From: Paraburkholderia podalyriae
Lineage (GTDB): Bacteria > Pseudomonadota > Gammaproteobacteria > Burkholderiales > Burkholderiaceae
DNA length: 46,344 bases
Reading direction: 5' to 3'
Assembly (NCBI RefSeq): GCF_014397785.1
Contig: NZ_VZQQ01000049.1
Location: 1 to 46,344 of the forward strand
The position numbers and the translations under genes were made by a program. Below are positions 1-7,674 of this stretch, one piece after another. Position 1 is the first letter of the stretch, and each line of letters begins with the position of its first letter. A model generated the notes under the pieces. The model saw nothing but the letters and a program-made list of their open reading frames with translations, did not search any database and was not told where the DNA came from.

Positions 1-30
1 AATGACTCGGAGTGGCAGAAAGTCAAACTC

Positions 31-84
31 ATCGTCGCTCATGGTTTGCGTCCGCAATGTGGGTTGCGGACGCAATCGTCGCTC
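31..84. repeat. Perfect 12-bp inverted repeat inside a 10-bp direct repeat
   Basis: Bases 46-57 (TTGCGTCCGCAA) and 64-75 (TTGCGGACGCAA) are perfect reverse complements separated by 6 bases. The 10-mer ATCGTCGCTC occurs on both sides, at 31-40 and 75-84. A hairpin framed by a short direct repeat looks like a tiny mobile palindrome or an element end with target duplication, but no transposase is next to it. The repeats are seen directly; the mobile origin is inference. Confidence 0.6.
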
Positions 85-161
85 TTAGAAGCCGACAAAG
101 ATAGGTGTGCTCGTTTTAGCGCTTACGAAGGACGGCTCGACCCGGGCCGCTTCGAACACAG

Positions 162-344
162 CAATTTGCCCTCGTGGAGTCGGTCATCGCCCCGGGCATT
201 GCTTCGGCCGATGAGGGCAACCAGCGTGTCGTCGACGCCACGGCCCGATTCATCGCGCAAGGGGGGCGATGGATTCCGGCGCCCGGCCTGGCGGGCGTGA
301 TCAATGAGGCCGCATTAGGGCAACGACAGTACGCACGCCTGTAG
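162..344 (+). pseudogene. Possible C-terminal coding remnant, family not recognised
   Basis: The frame with codons starting at 162 reads about 60 residues with protein-like composition (…VESVIAPGIASADE… to …GQRQYARL) and ends at a TAG at 342-344. Upstream the frame becomes arginine- and proline-rich and loses protein character, and no start with a ribosome site is seen. It may be the tail of a truncated gene joined to the palindrome region. I do not recognise the family, and chance reading in GC-rich DNA cannot be excluded. Confidence 0.25.
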
Positions 345-756
345 GCAAATCGCCCAGCAGCGGTTTGGCAGCCGCGGCACCGCGACTCAAAGCTCGTCGC
401 TCGGGTCAGCGATATCACACCGGAACGGCCGTCCTTCCATGCTCATCAGCATTCGCCGGGCGCAGCGGATGGCTGTGGCAGGAAAACGATGACGTTCATG
501 AAGCACTCTCTTCATCGCGCAAGCCTTCACGCCGAGCTTGCCAGCGTTACATAGCCATTACATCCTCTTTAGTGGTCGACGGAGCAACCTTGCCGCCCTC
601 AAACATAGCTAATCGTTCAATTTTTCCGGCGCTACCACCCGCCCGTCCCGGGCGCCCGCGTCGACAACGACGAGCGCTTGCACGGGAAAAGCTCACGAAA
701 AGCCGGGCCGGTGGTTCCGGAGCCGGACAGGATGACGCTTTGGGATGGCCGGGGCG
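345..756. other. Stretch without a supported gene
   Basis: All open frames here have skewed arginine/serine/proline composition typical of antisense GC-rich DNA. I see no recognisable domain, RNA gene or clear promoter. Confidence 0.4.
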
Positions 757-1955
757 CTACCCGCCGGGAGTCTGGTCCTGTTGAGCGGGAAGCGGGTCCG
801 TGCCTTCGCCAAGGATGGCGAGATAACGCCGATAGCCGAACACGCGTCCGCGCCGGCGCCCCGTTACTTCCTCCACCACACCGAGCCGTTCCAGGTCGGC
901 AAGCGCAGCATTGACCGTCGGCGCACTGAGGCCGGTACGTTCAACCAGCAGGTTGGCAGTAAGGAATGGATTCTGTTGAAGCAGGTCATGGACGCGCACG
1001 GCCGATCCGGCTCGCTCGCTCTCCGCAGTGATCCGCTCCCGGTCTTCCTTGAACAGGCCGACGATCCGTGTTGCAGCATCAAACGCCTGGTTTGCTGTCT
1101 CCGCCACGCCATCGAGGAAGAACTCGAGCCAGGGTTCCCAGGCACCGCGTTCACGCACCTCCTGCAGGAGCCGGTAGTAGTCCCCCCGGTGCGTCTTGAG
1201 GTAGAGACTCAGGTAGAGGAGCGGCGAGTGCAAAACCCCATGCACCTTGAGGAACAGGGTGACGAGCAGCCGGCCAATGCGGCCGTTGCCGTCAAGAAAC
1301 GGGTGGATCGTCTCGAACTGGACATGAAGAAGTCCGGCCTTGATCAGCGCCGGCAAGCGCGAGCGGTCCTCATGCATGAACTTTTCAAGTGCATCAAGAC
1401 AGGGGTCGAGCTCGTTCACGGGCGGCGGCACATACTGGGCGTTGCCGGGTCGGGTCCCGCCGATCCAGTTCTGGGACCTGCGGAACTCGCCAGGGCTTTT
1501 AGTCCCCCCCGCCCACTTTGAAGCAGGCGCGCATGCATCTCGCGGATTAACCGCAGGGAGAGCGGCAACTCCTGGAGCCGGTGCAGCCCATACATCATCG
1601 CGTCAACGTAGTTCGACACCTCCCGGACGTCGTCGATGGGTTGGCCGGCCTGTGCCTCGGTTTCGAAACGAAGCAAATCGGTCAAGGTGGACTGGGTGCC
1701 CTCAATCTGGGACGAAAGCACGGCCTCCTTGCGCACATACATGTAGAGGAAAAGCTCCTGCCGGGGGAGAAGCATCGTGATGCCGTCCAGCCGCCCGACC
1801 GCCCGCTCGGCAAGGCTGAGCCGGTCAAGCAGACTCAAGACGTCAATAGGGGGTTCGCGCGGCACGGCGGCACGAATGCGCTCGCAATCTCACCGCCTGA
1901 GGCGGTTTCGACGAATCGGCCCAGCCGGGGATTTGTTGTACTCTCGTCAGCCATG
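757..1955 (-). pseudogene. Fic/DOC-family AMPylase-type protein, broken by frameshifts
   Basis: Joining frames gives a near full-length Fic protein of about 390 residues. Fic enzymes transfer AMP or related groups to target proteins. The likely ATG is at 1955 (MADESTTNPRLG…). The N-terminal part holds the inhibitory-helix motif SSQIEG and the domain preceding it. The C-terminal part holds the Fic core HPFLDGNGRIGR with all catalytic residues, then a winged-helix-like tail (…SAPTVNAALADLERLG…). Three shifts are visible: an extra G near 1917-1921, a missing base near 1867, and a G-run of seven at 1504-1510 where eight would restore the frame (…RGGTKSPGEFRRSQNWIGG…). As written only two fragments translate, 1416-1865 and 757-1431. 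It is either a pseudogene or a sequence-quality artefact; the run could in principle allow slippage. Confidence 0.8.
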
Positions 1956-2188
1956 GATGAATTATGGCAATGGGTTATTAATTAAGCAATACGCCTTTGA
2001 CTTAATTAGCGCTGAAGCTTATTTAAGCAGCCTTAAGCAACGCTCTTCCCCCAACCCGTCGCCCTCGCCCGCGCAGGCGGTCGTCCGTTGCCGTGCCCAT
2101 TCCCGTCGTACCCTGGTTACCGCCACCTGTGGTCCGGCAATTTTTCGCCGGTCTGTCATGGCGACGTCGAGGCCGGGCTGCGGCCCGG

Positions 2189-2533
2189 TCAGTGAAGCCC
2201 GATCTCTTTTGCGGGACAGCGGGTGGGTTGTTCACGGTGGAACCGCCCGGTTCGCCTTTCTTTCCCTTCGCTCGCTGCGCCGCCTTCCGCACGCTTCACG
2301 GCCTCTTCCAGAGATTGCACGTGTTCTGGCGTAGTGCGACCAAAACGCTTGTGGTAGCAATGTGCAATAAATTCCGCGAGGGGACGCTTCCACGGTTCCT
2401 GCTGCCTGTTAGCCAGCGACCCGAATCGTCGGGGATTCAATCCCAGTTCGCGGGCCATCTGGATATGAGCGTGGCTCAACCTGAAACGCTGCCGCGCTTC
2501 AAACCACGGCTGAAGCTTCGATGGTATCCGCAT
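2189..2533 (-). CDS. Conserved hypothetical protein, second of a pair
   Basis: A 114-residue protein beginning MRIPSKLQPWFE. The start at 2533 is chosen because its A is also the last base of the TGA of the upstream gene (TGATG, translational coupling). A longer form beginning 21 bases upstream would overlap further. The body is basic and helical (…SHAHIQMARELGLNPRRFGSLANRQQEPWKRPL…), ending in a charged tail. From memory, related small proteins occur in Burkholderiales accessory regions, always uncharacterised. It has no catalytic motif or membrane segment. Co-transcription with the 2533-2916 gene is inferred from the overlap. Confidence 0.65.
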   Translation of the reverse strand: MRIPSKLQPWFEARQRFRLSHAHIQMARELGLNPRRFGSLANRQQEPWKRPLAEFIAHCYHKRFGRTTPEHVQSLEEAVKRAEGGAASEGKERRTGRFHREQPTRCPAKEIGLH

Positions 2534-2916
2534 CAGTGTTCGCCTTTGTGCCAATGTGCTGCGGTCAATCGCTCCACTGCCGCGTAGTAAGACGCCTGCG
2601 AAGCTTCAGGGTTTTCGTTCCGGTCCGTCTTCAAAATATCGAACAGATGCTCTGCGACGACTGAGCTGATGGCGTGGATAGCATCGTGTCGCGACAGTTC
2701 CTGGTTCCTGAGTCGATGCATCGCCCGGACCACGGGCTCAAGGTTCAGGGCAATCTGGTTTTCGACGATCACGTGGAACGCAGCGTGTGCCGTGACGTTG
2801 GGAAGTTTGATCCGGGCGACGCGGTGATACGTTTCGACGAGAGAAATCCGCTCCTGTTCATCGAGTTCGAGCCATGATCCAGGTGCGGGCGCGCAACCGG
2901 GCGTGTACTTTTCCAT
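2533..2916 (-). CDS. Conserved hypothetical protein, first of a pair
   Basis: A 127-residue, mostly helical protein beginning MEKYTPGCAPAP. The open frame continues upstream to about 3312, but that part is antisense to a helicase remnant and has poor composition, so the ATG at 2916 is preferred. It contains …LDEQERISLVETYHR…, …HAAFHVIVENQIAL… and a C-terminal helix ending AAHWHKGEH. The HAAFHVIVENQ segment resembles small uncharacterised proteobacterial proteins, but I cannot assign a family. Its stop codon overlaps the start of the next gene, so the two probably act together. Function unknown. Confidence 0.65.
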   Translation of the reverse strand: MEKYTPGCAPAPGSWLELDEQERISLVETYHRVARIKLPNVTAHAAFHVIVENQIALNLEPVVRAMHRLRNQELSRHDAIHAISSVVAEHLFDILKTDRNENPEASQASYYAAVERLTAAHWHKGEH

Positions 2917-2991
2917 GATGCAGGTTTTGTCCTGACTTTCCTTCTGCCTGTCGTAAAACTCCCGTCTGTCGCTGAGTTGCGCTTCAGTTGA

Positions 2992-3658
2992 TGTCACCAC
3001 GTCCCGGCGGATTCCTTCGAGGCGGTGCTCAAGACCGTTCATGCGCGCTATGTGCTGGGTCTGACCGCGACGCCGGTGCGGCGCGACAGCCAGCAGCCCG
3101 TCATGTTCATACTGTGCGGGCCGATGCGGCACACGTCGCGCCTGCCAGCCGGCGCCCCCCAACTGCTGGAAGCGCTCCCGCAAAGGCTCACCGCAGCGGT
3201 ACGTCGCGGCTGAAGCGCTGAACCAGACAGTGTTCGCGCATCTCGCGCAGGTCGCGGCACGCATGCAGATGATCGCCGCAACCATCATTGCGCAGTACGG
3301 GCAGGGGCGCAAGGGTGCTGGTGCTCACCGAGCGCACAGACCATCTCGAACGCTTGGAGCAGGCTCTGGCGGACCGGTACAGCCGCAGTTCGTGCTGCAC
3401 AGGCGCCTCGCGAAAAAGCCGCGTGCGGCACAGTTCGCGGCCCTTGACGAGCTGGCCGCTGGCACGCCCCGGGTCGTGCTGGCGACCGGCAGGCTGGTAG
3501 GCGAAGTTTTCGACCACCCGGCACTGGAGACGCTGGTACTCGCCATGCCGGTGGCCTGGAAGGGCACGCTGCAGCAGTATGCCGGCCGCCTGCACTGCGA
3601 GCACGCGGGCAAAACCGGTGTGCGCGTGCTCGATTATGTCGACGGCGGCCATCCGTGA
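2992..3658 (+). pseudogene. C-terminal remnant of a superfamily 2 DEAD/DEAH-type helicase
   Basis: Fragments in shifting frames match the second half of a RAD25/TOTE-like DNA helicase. It starts abruptly at the end of the DEAD-like box (CHHVPADSFEAV), followed by the motif-III region GLTATPVRRD. A frameshifted stretch holds VLVLTERTDHLERLE. Then come motif V/VI-like segments: VLATGRLVGEVFD, LVLAMPVAWKGTLQQYAGRLH and VLDYVD, ending at 3658. The Walker A half is absent, and at least two frameshifts occur near 3215 and 3310-3470. It faces the hypothetical pair tail to head, so a recombination junction lies near 2990. Helicases of this kind are common in phage-defence modules, but this copy cannot be functional. 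Confidence 0.75.
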
Positions 3659-3772
3659 ATTTTCGCGACCGTATTGTCGTATCTCATTCCATTTACTCTA
3701 ATGTGGTAGAAATCAGGCACGACCTCACTCGCGGCGAGTCTCCCACCACTTGTGGTTCGCAAAGGACATCTA

Positions 3773-5101
3773 ATGGCTTTCAGTTCGCACATGGCTTTCG
3801 CCAGGAACAGGGCGGGTCAGTTGGTCGCGGCGAACGACCTGCCGTCCGTTGGCCCGGCGATCTTCTATTGCGCCGGCTGCGGTGGCGAGGTCACCCTGTG
3901 TCGTCAAGACGCTTCTCAAGCGGACTTCCGGCACGTGCGTCCTGCTGCCTGCGAGCTTGGTGCGCAGCGCGCACTGCACGCCGCGGCGGTGCAACTGCTT
4001 GCCGAGAGCCGGTTCGTCGTCGCTCCTGCGCTGACACAGAAAGGTACTGGACATGGCAAGCGCCACATGATTGAAGAATGGGGTCTGGCGTCAGTCCGCA
4101 CCACAGTGGATGGAATCCCGGTCGACTTCTTTGCCGAGACGCTGGCGGGACCGCTGATCATCCAGATCGCCATCAAGTCGTTGTACAACGCATCGACGCG
4201 ATCGACCATCCGGGCTCTTGGCTACGCTGCGCTTGAAATCTCGATCCCGAAACCGGGCGAAGTGCGGGGCATTGGCGATCTCCGGGAAGTCGTACTGCAT
4301 GGGCTAACGAACAAGGTTTGGCTGTGGCACCCGGCGATCGGCAATCGCGAACGTCATGCGCAGCCCAAGCGGCGGCCGGCCGAAGTGGCGCTGCTCTTTG
4401 GCGAGGTCGAAAAGCCTGCCGCGAAGCTGTCGGTGCCTGTAGCCGTCACGCCATGGGTGCAAGCCGGCGGGCTGGCGGCCGATGCAGCCTATCGGCAACT
4501 GCCTGTCGCGGAGAAGATCCGCGCCCTTGAGCAACAGCTTGGCGAGCCATGCGAGCGCTGGCCGGATGCCGTCGATGTTGACGTGACCGGAAAAGGCTCG
4601 TTTTGTGTCGACCCGCGAGTCTGGCAAGCGGACATCTTTGGCAAGTTCGTGCGTCCCGCCGCTGAAGGCGCGAGTACCAGGGACTTCACGATGCTGACGG
4701 TGCTTGGCTGGCTCGACATGCGCTACGGAATCGTTCCGGCATTCGAAGATGCGGAAAAGGTCGCGGTCCATCAATATCTCCGGGCGCTCACCGCGCAGGG
4801 CTATCTGGCGGAACTGCCTGACCAGCAATTCCGCGTGGTGCCGGAGCCGCGTCCCAACGGGCTCTCGACGTTGCGGTGGAACCCAGATGCGAGGTTGGGT
4901 GTCAGCGGCCTGCGCGTCTGCTCGAAGCGTGTGCGGCTGGAGATTCCGGTCAACCAGGTCCAGCGGCTTCTGGAATATTTTGAGGATGGCCATCCTGCAG
5001 TATCGGTGGCGACCTTCGTGCAGGACCTGATGCTCCGGCTTCATGCGCCCGAGCGCACCGTTGTGGCGCTGCTGCGCGAGGCCGATCTGGTCGTCGGATA
5101 A
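3773..5101 (+). CDS. CoiA-like protein with N-terminal zinc finger and possible nuclease core
   Basis: A 442-residue protein. The ATG at 3773 is chosen over an upstream GTG because AAAGGA lies at the right distance. The N-terminus has a Cys pair, FYCAGCGGEV, then RQDASQADFRH, which resembles the N-terminal module of CoiA-like competence proteins and related putative nucleases. Residues about 95-160 (…HMIEEWGL…VDGIPVDFFAE…LIIQIAIKSLY…) have the D…(Q/E)xxxK arrangement of a PD-(D/E)XK fold, though the usual glutamate appears as Q-I-A-I-K. The C-terminal half (…DFTMLTVLGWLDMRYG…) is probably a winged helix. Such proteins occur in conjugative elements and plasmids. The role, perhaps DNA processing or defence, is inferred only from fold resemblance. 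Confidence 0.6.
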   Translation: MAFSSHMAFARNRAGQLVAANDLPSVGPAIFYCAGCGGEVTLCRQDASQADFRHVRPAACELGAQRALHAAAVQLLAESRFVVAPALTQKGTGHGKRHMIEEWGLASVRTTVDGIPVDFFAETLAGPLIIQIAIKSLYNASTRSTIRALGYAALEISIPKPGEVRGIGDLREVVLHGLTNKVWLWHPAIGNRERHAQPKRRPAEVALLFGEVEKPAAKLSVPVAVTPWVQAGGLAADAAYRQLPVAEKIRALEQQLGEPCERWPDAVDVDVTGKGSFCVDPRVWQADIFGKFVRPAAEGASTRDFTMLTVLGWLDMRYGIVPAFEDAEKVAVHQYLRALTAQGYLAELPDQQFRVVPEPRPNGLSTLRWNPDARLGVSGLRVCSKRVRLEIPVNQVQRLLEYFEDGHPAVSVATFVQDLMLRLHAPERTVVALLREADLVVG

Positions 5102-5121
5102 CCGAATACTGATCAACACAG

Positions 5122-5295
5122 TTTGAAGCGGCGCGCGAGCGTGTGCGCCGGTTGGGTGCGGTCGCAAACAGAAACGACGCCGTAAAACGGATAGCGTCAC
5201 CAGCCAGGAAGAGACAGGCGGCGGAAACGATGGAGATGATCGAACGCGCGTTGGCCGGAAAAGAGCGACTGCGGAAGGCGTGGTGGTTGGCCTGA
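5122..5295 (+). pseudogene. Short open tail after the CoiA-like gene
   Basis: A 57-codon open frame without a start codon follows a TGA. It reads as a basic helical segment (FEAARERVRRLGAVANR…EMIERALAGKERLRKAWWLA) and stops at 5293-5295. The amphipathic pattern looks coded, so it may be the tail of a truncated small gene. No family recognised. Confidence 0.3.
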
Positions 5296-5431
5296 GGTTC
5301 GCTGACGGGCACCCTCTCCTACCCGTTTGGCAGTCAGGCAATCAAGTCAATTGCGGGCCGATTTGAAGCCCACATCGACGCCAAACCTCCGGCTATCTAA
5401 TTAGGATTCCACAAAAAAATTTGTCCCCGCC

Positions 5432-6583
5432 AAGTTCAAATGTCGGGGTCTGCGCTAAATTGAAATGTCGGGTTTTATCGTGTTTTTTCTTATGTTTTTG
5501 GGCTGGGCGGCGCAGCCGCCCAGCCCCCGTTCTTCATGTTTTTTGATGCTCACCTCATGAACGGCCTGAGTGACATCCGCTAGCGTGATTGCCCGCTGTT
5601 TCTTCAGGCCCACCAGCGCTTTTTTCGCCCGGACGGAGGGCGCATACGCATTGGCCGCTTCCCGCGTACTGATGTTACGCAACCTCAGTTCCTTGACGAG
5701 CCGGTCCTGCAACGTCAGGTTGGCGCGCTCGACACGACCCTTGGCCTGGCTCGAGTTCGCACAGAACGCCTCGATATTGAGCTGGTACAGGGCGCGGCCG
5801 AACTGTGTGACCCCCTTGCCAGCCGTGCTCGCCCGATCCTTGACGTAGAAGACGCTGAACTTGTCGCTATAGAATGCGACGGGCTTGCCGTGTGCCGCCA
5901 GATACTTCGAAAGGGCCTCAAAATAGCCGAAGGTCGATTCGGTCGCCGTGAAATGCAACGCCATCAGCCGGCCAGTCGCATCGTCGATGAACACCAGCAG
6001 CGTGCAGGCCGGCGCACGCTCCTCGAACCAGCGGTGATCGCTGCCGTCAATCTGGATCAGTTCACCGAGGCACGCGCGGCGGTTGCGCGGCTGGTACACC
6101 CTGGGCGGCCGATCCTTGCGGGGAATCCACAGACCAGCGGCAATCATCAGCGCGCGTACCGTCTCGACCGACAGACCGATACCGTGACATTCGCACAGTT
6201 TCTCGCACGCGAGCGTCGGCCCGAAATCGGCATAGCGCTCGCGAATGACAGCCAGCGCGCGTGGCGCCATGCCCTCGGGCAACCGATGATTGCCCGGTCG
6301 GCCGCGCCTGCCTGATACCAGACCGGCCACACCGGCAGCCTCGTAGCGCAGCACCAGACGTTCAACCTGACGGACGCTCAACGCAAGGCGGTCCGCTGCC
6401 TGGCCCGGCTTCAGACGCCGCTCGCAAACAGCCTGTACCACTTTCAACCGGTCCAGCTCGGTCATCGACATGGTGATCGTCCCGGATGCGTTCATGGCCA
6501 GCGCTCCTGAAGAGATACTGGCCGCCAGCCTGAACCCGCAAACACGACATTTCAATTTAGCGGAAACGCGACATCTGAACTTT
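5432..6583 (-). mobile_element. ISNCY-type insertion sequence with internal deletion
   Basis: The element is bounded by imperfect inverted repeats of about 38 bp. The left end, 5432-5470, reads AAGTTCAAATGTCGGGG… then GCTAAATTGAAATGTCG. The right end, 6545-6582 in reverse complement, reads AAGTTCAGATGTCGCG… then GCTAAATTGAAATGTCG. Each end thus carries two spaced copies of a TTnAAATGTCG-like motif, probably transposase binding sites. Exact outer borders and target duplication are not certain. Confidence 0.7.
5455..6495 (-). CDS. ISNCY-like transposase, internally deleted
   Basis: A 346-residue protein starting at the ATG at 6495 (MNASGTITMSM), with AGGAG upstream. It has an N-terminal helix-turn-helix (…RLKPGQAADRLALSVRQVERL…), a linker and a DDE integrase core including GELIQIDGSDHRWFE, FIDDATGRLMAL and FCANSSQAKGRVERAN. 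Full-length relatives run about 400-450 residues. Here the sequence jumps after NAYAPS to a short tail (RAKKALVGLKKQRAITLAD…), which I read as an in-frame deletion of about 100 residues. The DDE residues appear present, but the missing C-terminal domain makes activity doubtful. It may still bind and act on element ends. Confidence 0.75.
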   Translation of the reverse strand: MNASGTITMSMTELDRLKVVQAVCERRLKPGQAADRLALSVRQVERLVLRYEAAGVAGLVSGRRGRPGNHRLPEGMAPRALAVIRERYADFGPTLACEKLCECHGIGLSVETVRALMIAAGLWIPRKDRPPRVYQPRNRRACLGELIQIDGSDHRWFEERAPACTLLVFIDDATGRLMALHFTATESTFGYFEALSKYLAAHGKPVAFYSDKFSVFYVKDRASTAGKGVTQFGRALYQLNIEAFCANSSQAKGRVERANLTLQDRLVKELRLRNISTREAANAYAPSVRAKKALVGLKKQRAITLADVTQAVHEVSIKKHEERGLGGCAAQPKNIRKNTIKPDISI

Positions 6584-6654
6584 GGACTAACAAAATTAAG
6601 TGCGATCATTGCTTTTATGTCAAGTGGACTACGCCGTAGCTCCGGGACCGTCCG

Positions 6655-6800
6655 TTAACATTGGCGCGCCGCTCGCTGCTGCTGCGGCGCCGCGGCACGC
6701 CGCAGTAATCGCTGATCAGTCAGCCACTCCTCACGGGCTCCGATTTCGAGATTGACAAAATCAGGCATCGAGGCCAATGCCACGACGAGACTGCGGGAAC
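6655..6800 (-). pseudogene. Possible coding remnant downstream of the MarR locus
   Basis: A minus-strand frame ending at the TAA at 6655-6657 reads SLVVALASMPDFVNLEIGA and then REEWLTDQRLLRRA…, which looks like true protein sequence, but it has no start and is cut by the IS side. It lies where the intact MarR cassette would be expected to have its target operon. Family not recognised; possibly the tail of a gene lost when the IS arrived. Confidence 0.3.
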
Positions 6801-6885
6801 TCTGGTACCGGCCTCTTCCATAAGTTCAACGCCTTACGGACGGGCTTGGAAGTCTGGTAGACCGATTGACACATTTCATTCGGAC

Positions 6886-7023
6886 TTACTCCGATGGACG
6901 CTTTTCCCGACGTAGAACAAAGCGGGTATTGATCTCGCTGATCTGCCGTACAAATTGCAAAATCCCGGCCATCGTCGCCGCGTTCAGGCTGTGCGTTTGC
7001 GTCGTGCCGGCGGGAGCGTCCAT
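6886..7023 (-). CDS. Small ORF (45 aa) overlapping the 3' end of the MarR gene
   Basis: The ATG at 7023 lies inside the MarR coding region in another frame, and the frame runs to TAA at 6886-6888. The product begins MDAPAGTTQTHSLN and ends FVLRREKRPSE, with a helical centre MAGILQFVRQISEINTR. Its start sits behind a GGAGGG-rich stretch that could serve as a ribosome site, so coupled translation with the regulator is plausible. The equivalent stretch in the two decayed cassettes is not open. No family is recognised and the gene may be fortuitous. Confidence 0.35.
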   Translation of the reverse strand: MDAPAGTTQTHSLNAATMAGILQFVRQISEINTRFVLRREKRPSE

Positions 7024-7469
7024 TCCCCGCCCTCCTCAACGTGTTCCGTCAGCTTGTTGATGCAGTCAAAAAGCACTCGCTTTTCCCCCGCTGACAGAAC
7101 GGACATGAGCTGCTCGTCGAAGACCTGGCCGATCCGATCGCACTTGCGGACAATTGCCTTGCCTTTCCTGGTCAGGTTCAGGTTGATGATACGTGCATCC
7201 GTCGTGCCGGTAGAGCGCGTCAACAAGCCACGATTAGCCAGCGTGGTGACCAGCTTCGAAACCAGCGTCTTTTCAAGGTATGTCAGCTCGATCAGCGGGC
7301 CGAGGGAGATGCCCGGCTGCATATCGACGAAACGCAGCACGCGCAGGTCGCGAAGGGTTACGTCACATTCGGCTTCGTAAAGGCCAGACGCCACGTCCTT
7401 GGCCAACTTGCTCAGTACATCGAGGCGGAAGTTCAAATGTTCCAGTCTTGGATACGGCGCCTTCGACAT
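6984..7469 (-). CDS. MarR-family transcriptional regulator, the only intact copy of three
   Basis: A 161-residue protein starting MSKAPYPRLEHLNFRLD at the ATG at 7469. It has the MarR layout: an N-terminal dimer helix, a winged helix around residues 40-100 (…GPLIELTYLEKTLVSKLVTTLANRGLL… with wing …TDARIINLNLTRKGKAIV…) and a C-terminal dimer helix (…VLFDCINKLTEHVEEGGEW…). MarR proteins bind palindromic DNA as dimers and release it on ligand binding. A perfect 6-5-6 palindrome lies at 7499-7515, just upstream. Homologous but broken copies precede the MFS operon at 11347-11463 and the ABC operon at 18750-18904. This copy is therefore the best candidate to control all three regions; that last point is inference. 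Confidence 0.85.
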   Translation of the reverse strand: MSKAPYPRLEHLNFRLDVLSKLAKDVASGLYEAECDVTLRDLRVLRFVDMQPGISLGPLIELTYLEKTLVSKLVTTLANRGLLTRSTGTTDARIINLNLTRKGKAIVRKCDRIGQVFDEQLMSVLSAGEKRVLFDCINKLTEHVEEGGEWTLPPARRKRTA

Positions 7470-7640
7470 GCTGTTCTCCCATTCAGCTACTTTGATTCAG
7501 TTGCACACCGCAACTTTTAAATTTACGTGTGTTGCGCACGAAACATACCATCGTGCGGAAACCCCCCATGCGTGCAGACAAGCCGGAGGCTTGCCAAACG
7601 GCACGAGAGTACCGCAATGCGCACGAATGGGGCAAGCGCG
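7470..7640 (-). promoter_or_regulatory. Control region 1 of the MarR cassette
   Basis: On the plus strand this reads AGTTGCACACCGCAACT at 7499-7515 (a palindrome with 6-base arms and a 5-base spacer), then an AT-rich stretch and GCACGAAACATACCATC. From CCATC onward the next 70 bases align without gaps to control region 3 (for example CGGAAACCCCCC/CGGTAAATCCAG, ACGGCA/CCGGCA, GCAATGCGC/GCAGTGCGC). The palindrome lies about 30 bp upstream of the MarR start and fits an autoregulatory operator. Confidence 0.6.
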
Positions 7641-7674
7641 CACGATCCCGGTGCGGCAAGTGAATGGACGCTGA

